A stretch of 9,269 bases of DNA from JAIXWP01 sp046309775 (GTDB lineage Bacteria > Bacteroidota > Bacteroidia > Flavobacteriales_D > Sanyastnellaceae). The translations under genes were made by a program, and so were the position numbers. The DNA lies in the NCBI GenBank assembly GCA_046309775.1, contig JBKCOM010000157.1:1-9269 (forward strand), given 5' to 3'. Positions 6,431 to 9,269 of the stretch are shown piece after piece. Below the pieces are notes generated by a model, which worked only from the letters and a program-made list of their open reading frames with translations, searched no databases and was not told the origin of the DNA. Position 1 is the first letter of the stretch. Every line of letters begins with the position of its first letter.

Positions 6431-7396
6431 ACTCCACTCGATTGACCTTCGCTCAATGAGTCGATAAAACAGTTGTGAAGTGATTATTGAAAAAATAATC
6501 GCACCAATGAGAATGCCATATCCAGACCATAAACTTGAGTTGTACGGTAGTAGCAAATAAATGAATAAACCACCAAAAAGCGGATGCGTCAAATAAAGGG
6601 AGTAGGATATCTCTCCGAGGTTGTTCAATACCGATGGTGTTTTTTCAATATATAAAATAAAAAAAACAGCGGCGGTAGAGGCAATCAACCAATGCGGACC
6701 GACGAAATACAAAATATTAATACTCGCTAATGAGGCGTACAATGCGCATTCTAAGAAGTGTACTTTTTTTATTAAAAAATAAAAAATGGAAAATCCCAAA
6801 ACAAAAGGACCAATGTAAAACGTGATGAATTTATCATCTTTAAGAAAATAAGTCGAGGCAAGCATGAGCAGCACGAATGACATTCGCTGCCACATTTTTT
6901 CTCCATTAAACCAAGAAAATAAAAGCGCTAACAGCAAATAGTATTGAATCTCGATTGCTAAGGTCCAGAATATTGGATTGAACCAATCGAGATTCATGAT
7001 TTTCGTTGTATAAAACAAATGAGACAAAACACGAATAGCGCTCACGTCCTCATTGGTTTTCCCCGTAGCATTATTAAACAAAACAAGAATTATGGTAAGC
7101 AACAATGTGAGGATATACGGTGGATGAAGGCGCCACAATCTTTTTTTGAAAAAGGAAAAAAAATCTCGCACTTGGTACTGAGATTTATGCATCGAAAAAG
7201 GGATGATAAAACCAGATATAACAAAGAAAACAAAAACACCTGTGGGGCCGTATGAAGAATAGCGAAGCACGGCATCTCCTTCTGGTAGCAGTCGATGCGC
7301 CCCATCGCTATGACCAGCTAGGTGAAACACACACACCATCAAAGCAGCGATGCCCCTGAGAGCTTGTACATTGTCAAAACGTGTTGCAACTGCCAT
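6419..7396 (-). CDS. Acyltransferase-3 family integral membrane protein (OafA/YrhL-like)
   Basis: This 325-residue protein belongs to the membrane acyltransferases that add acetyl or other acyl groups to sugars of O-antigen, capsule, peptidoglycan or small glycosides. Family hallmarks are visible in order: LRGIAALMVCVFH with R14 and H25 at the typical R-x10-H spacing; GVFVFFVISGFII (53-65); the basic FKKRLWRLHPPYI (83-95) between membrane helices; PIFWTLAIEIQYYL (141-154) with W144 and E149; GEISYSLYLTHPL (261-273) with H271; and the final IERRSI (314-319). I count about ten hydrophobic segments, as usual for the family, and no extra SGNH domain at the C-terminus. The start at 7396 gives the short N-terminus typical of the family. 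The acceptor cannot be told from sequence; neither neighbour is a sugar-biosynthesis gene. It could decorate surface glycans. Confidence 0.85.
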   Translation of the reverse strand: MAVATRFDNVQALRGIAALMVCVFHLAGHSDGAHRLLPEGDAVLRYSSYGPTGVFVFFVISGFIIPFSMHKSQYQVRDFFSFFKKRLWRLHPPYILTLLLTIILVLFNNATGKTNEDVSAIRVLSHLFYTTKIMNLDWFNPIFWTLAIEIQYYLLLALLFSWFNGEKMWQRMSFVLLMLASTYFLKDDKFITFYIGPFVLGFSIFYFLIKKVHFLECALYASLASINILYFVGPHWLIASTAAVFFILYIEKTPSVLNNLGEISYSLYLTHPLFGGLFIYLLLPYNSSLWSGYGILIGAIIFSIITSQLFYRLIERRSIEWSKKI

Positions 7397-7404
7397 AGAG
7401 GGCG

Positions 7405-7412
7405 CGAATATA
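7405..7412 (-). promoter_or_regulatory. Possible -7 element of the acyltransferase gene
   Basis: On the minus strand TATATTCG (7412 down to 7405) differs from TAnnTTTG at one base. It lies 8 bases before the ATG at 7396, so transcription would start almost at the start codon. No clear -33 partner is seen. The call is weak and rests on position plus a one-mismatch motif. Confidence 0.25.
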
Positions 7413-7440
7413 AGTAGTGAAAATAGCGAAACTGACTGAA

Positions 7441-7472
7441 TTTGTGGGATTTGTGAAAAAGTTGTATATTTG
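7441..7472 (+). promoter_or_regulatory. Promoter of rpsA
   Basis: TTTG (7441-7444) and TATATTTG (7465-7472) are exact matches to the Bacteroidota -33 and -7 elements, with a 20-base spacer in the optimal range. This is the best promoter in the window, as expected for a highly expressed ribosomal gene. Transcription should start around 7477-7480, giving an rpsA leader of about 110 bases. A second TTTG (7450-7453) lies too close to the -7 element to be the partner. Confidence 0.8.
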
Positions 7473-7475
7473 CAG

Positions 7476-7512
7476 CCCTTTTTGGGAACACTGTTGTAGT
7501 GCGCTGACAGTG
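7476..7512 (+). promoter_or_regulatory. 5' part of the rpsA leader with competing small hairpins
   Basis: CCC-TTTTT-GGG (7476-7486) could form a tiny hairpin at the very start of the transcript. CACTGT (7489-7494) can pair with ACAGTG (7507-7512), or its CACT can pair with the nearer AGTG (7498-7501). These two pairings exclude each other. An A/T-rich, probably unpaired stretch with AATTAATT (7513-7535) follows, a plausible binding place for S1 itself. Regulatory function is inferred. Confidence 0.35.
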
Positions 7513-7535
7513 AATTAATTACAAAGTAAAACCCC

Positions 7536-7571
7536 TTTCGTTTGCGCCACCTCTTTCAAAGAGAAACGAAA
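7536..7571 (+). promoter_or_regulatory. Bulged hairpin in the rpsA leader, possible autoregulatory element
   Basis: TTTCGTTT (7536-7543) pairs perfectly with AAACGAAA (7564-7571). Inside it, CTCTT (7551-7555) pairs with AAGAG (7559-7563) around a TCA loop. The two helices stack directly on the 3' side and are separated on the 5' side only by the 7-base bulge GCGCCAC (7544-7550). That gives 13 base pairs in 36 bases, ending 19 bases before the rpsA start. No T run follows, so it is not a terminator. In other bacteria S1 represses its own translation through its leader; a similar role here is an inference from position and structure. Confidence 0.5.
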
Positions 7572-7590
7572 TACAAATTAAAATGCCCTC

Positions 7591-9269
7591 ATGGCAGAAT
7601 CTAAAAAAGTTAAAGCTGCTGACGCAGAAAACATCGATCCAATTGAAAACCTCGCTGAGGAGACTATTGCACCAGCAGTAGAAAAGGAAGAGATCGCAAT
7701 CGAAGAACCTCTTGATTTGTATAGCACAGCGGATGACGCGGCTTTCCTCACAAGCACAGGTGAATTTAATTGGGATGCCTACGAAGCAGCAGGCGGATAT
7801 ACTACAGACGAGCGTGCTCGTTTTGACGGTATATACGAAAACACACTCTCTACTATCGCTGAAAAAGAAGTAGTAGATGGTACAGTTGTTCTCGTGAACA
7901 AAAAAGAAGTAGTAGTAAACATCGGTTACAAGTCAGAGGGTGTGATCCCGGTAACTGAGTTCCGCTACAACCCAGACCTCAAGCCTGGTGATGTGGTTCC
8001 TGTATATGTAGAACAACAGGAAGACAAAAACGGACAGCTTAAAGTATCTCACAAAACAGCTCGCGTATTTAGCGCTTGGGGCAATGTGAACAGAGCTCTT
8101 GAGTCTGGCGAAATCATCAAAGGTGACGTGAAGTGTCGCACAAAAGGTGGTCTTATCGTTGACGTATTTGGAATCGAGGCATTCTTGCCAGGTTCACAAA
8201 TCGACGTGAAGCCAATCCGCGACTACGATATATACGTTGGTAAAGTGATGGAGTTGAAAGTGGTTAAGATCAACAACGAATTCAAGAACGTTGTTGTATC
8301 TCACAAAGCTCTCATCGAAGCCGAACTCGAAGAACAGAAGAAGCAAATCATGTCTGGTCTTGAAAAAGGTCAGGTATTGGAAGGTGTTGTTAAAAACATC
8401 ACCAGCTACGGTGTATTCGTTGACCTCGGCGGTGTGGATGGTCTTATTCACATCACAGACCTTTCATGGGGCCGTATCAATCATCCAGAAGAAGTGGTGC
8501 AGCTTGATTCTAAGATCAACGTTGTTATCCTCGACTTTGATGATGAGAAGAAGCGTATTGCTCTCGGCTTGAAGCAGCTTTCTGCTCACCCATGGGATGC
8601 TCTTCAGGAAAACCTTGAAGTAGGTCAAAAAGTAAAAGGAAAAGTGGTTGTTCTTGCTGACTATGGCGCATTCGTAGAAATCGCTCCAGGTGTAGAAGGT
8701 TTGATCCACGTTTCTGAAATGTCATGGAGTTCACACCTCCGTTCTGCTCAAGACTTCTTGAAAGTTGGTGAAGAAGTAGAATGTGTGGTATTGAATGTTG
8801 ATAAGGATGAGCGCAAGCTTTCTTTAGGTATGAAGCAATTGATGCAAGACCCATGGGAAGGTATCGAAGCTCGTTTCCCAGTGGAAAGCAAGCACAAGGC
8901 GAAAGTTCGTGCATTCACTAACTTCGGTGTATTCTGCGAACTTGCAGATGGTATCGATGGATTGATTCACATCTCAGATCTTTCTTGGAGCAAGAAAATC
9001 AAGCACCCATCAGAATTCTGCCAAATTGGTGATGAAATCGATGTGGTAGTATTGGAGCTTGACAAAGACAACCGTCGCATCAGCCTCGGTCACAAGCAGC
9101 TCGAAGAGAATCCATGGGATGTATTCGAAACAGTATTCGTAGAAGGTTCATCTCACCAAGGTACTATCGTGAAGAAAGAAGGTAGCCACGCTATCGTAAC
9201 GCTTCCTTATGGTCTTGAAGGATTCTGTATGAATAAGAACTTGAAGAAGGCTGACGGTTCTACTGCTAA
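7591..9269 (+). CDS. 30S ribosomal protein S1, 3' end beyond the window
   Basis: The frame is open from ATG 7591 to the window edge, giving 559 residues with no stop; the final AA at 9268-9269 begins codon 560. S1 is the RNA-binding ribosomal protein that brings mRNA to the 30S subunit, which matters in this phylum because genes lack Shine-Dalgarno sequences. An acidic N-terminal extension (about 1-90) precedes six OB-fold S1 repeats: about 93-156, 174-238, 261-329, 346-415, 433-502 and 520 onward (cut). Repeats 3-5 carry the strong RNA-binding pattern YGVFVDLGGVDGLIHITDLSW (273-293) and its close copies at 358-379 and 445-466. Repeats 1, 2 and 6 are more divergent, as is usual in S1. The start is supported by its position after the leader hairpin and by the MAESKK beginning. 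Another ATG lies 8 bases upstream in a different frame. Only the last part of repeat 6 and the tail are missing. Confidence 0.95.
   Translation, partial: MAESKKVKAADAENIDPIENLAEETIAPAVEKEEIAIEEPLDLYSTADDAAFLTSTGEFNWDAYEAAGGYTTDERARFDGIYENTLSTIAEKEVVDGTVVLVNKKEVVVNIGYKSEGVIPVTEFRYNPDLKPGDVVPVYVEQQEDKNGQLKVSHKTARVFSAWGNVNRALESGEIIKGDVKCRTKGGLIVDVFGIEAFLPGSQIDVKPIRDYDIYVGKVMELKVVKINNEFKNVVVSHKALIEAELEEQKKQIMSGLEKGQVLEGVVKNITSYGVFVDLGGVDGLIHITDLSWGRINHPEEVVQLDSKINVVILDFDDEKKRIALGLKQLSAHPWDALQENLEVGQKVKGKVVVLADYGAFVEIAPGVEGLIHVSEMSWSSHLRSAQDFLKVGEEVECVVLNVDKDERKLSLGMKQLMQDPWEGIEARFPVESKHKAKVRAFTNFGVFCELADGIDGLIHISDLSWSKKIKHPSEFCQIGDEIDVVVLELDKDNRRISLGHKQLEENPWDVFETVFVEGSSHQGTIVKKEGSHAIVTLPYGLEGFCMNKNLKKADGSTA

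Noticed and set aside
7019..7305. Short frames on both strands inside the acyltransferase gene
   Set aside because: They overlap its conserved N-terminal membrane motifs in other frames and show no family features.
8525..8914. 129-codon open frame on the minus strand inside rpsA
   Set aside because: It lies opposite the strongly conserved S1 repeats 3-5, has no promoter, and its composition is typical of antisense reading.
1..9269. CRISPR array, tRNA, rRNA, insertion sequence or attachment site
   Set aside because: No regularly spaced repeats, cloverleaf, transposase or flanking direct repeats were seen.

Overview
The window looks like a chromosomal piece of a Bacteroidota bacterium, most likely Flavobacteriales. 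Three things point there: promoters of the TAnnTTTG type (166-173, 6381-6388, 7465-7472), start codons without Shine-Dalgarno sequences, and a secreted protein with a type IX secretion C-terminal signal. The ribosomal protein S1 with an acidic N-terminal extension also fits. The genus cannot be named from the sequence alone.

Layout: 1-177 is non-coding, with a hexamer repeat, overlapping inverted repeats and a -7 promoter element. At 178-621 (+) lies a small Gre-like RNA polymerase secondary-channel factor, followed by a weak A/T terminator. At 716-4351 (+) lies a large single-chain restriction-modification enzyme (type IIG-like, Eco57I-type methylase core). Its frame holds two short GC-rich palindromes that are read through as protein. 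At 4432-4748 (+) is a RhuM-family remnant, frameshifted near its start and cut off after about 105 codons. A strong, probably bidirectional terminator (4765-4796) separates these genes from the minus-strand genes. Those are a type IX-secreted 'choice-of-anchor L' surface protein (4814-6352) and an acyltransferase-3 family membrane protein (6419-7396). Finally rpsA (ribosomal protein S1) starts at 7591 (+) behind a good promoter and a structured leader. It runs off the window end, with 559 codons visible.

How the parts relate: the R-M gene and the decayed RhuM gene look like a small defence or accessory segment between housekeeping genes. The R-M enzyme appears complete, with nuclease, methylase and target-recognition parts in one chain. 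The two minus-strand genes are probably transcribed separately, because a good promoter lies between them. The acyltransferase and rpsA are divergent and share a 194-base control region.

No clearly new multi-gene system is visible. The observations most worth following are the in-frame palindromic elements in the R-M gene, the bulged hairpin just before rpsA, the apparently leaderless Gre-like gene, and the sharp base-composition change at the start of the R-M target-recognition half.
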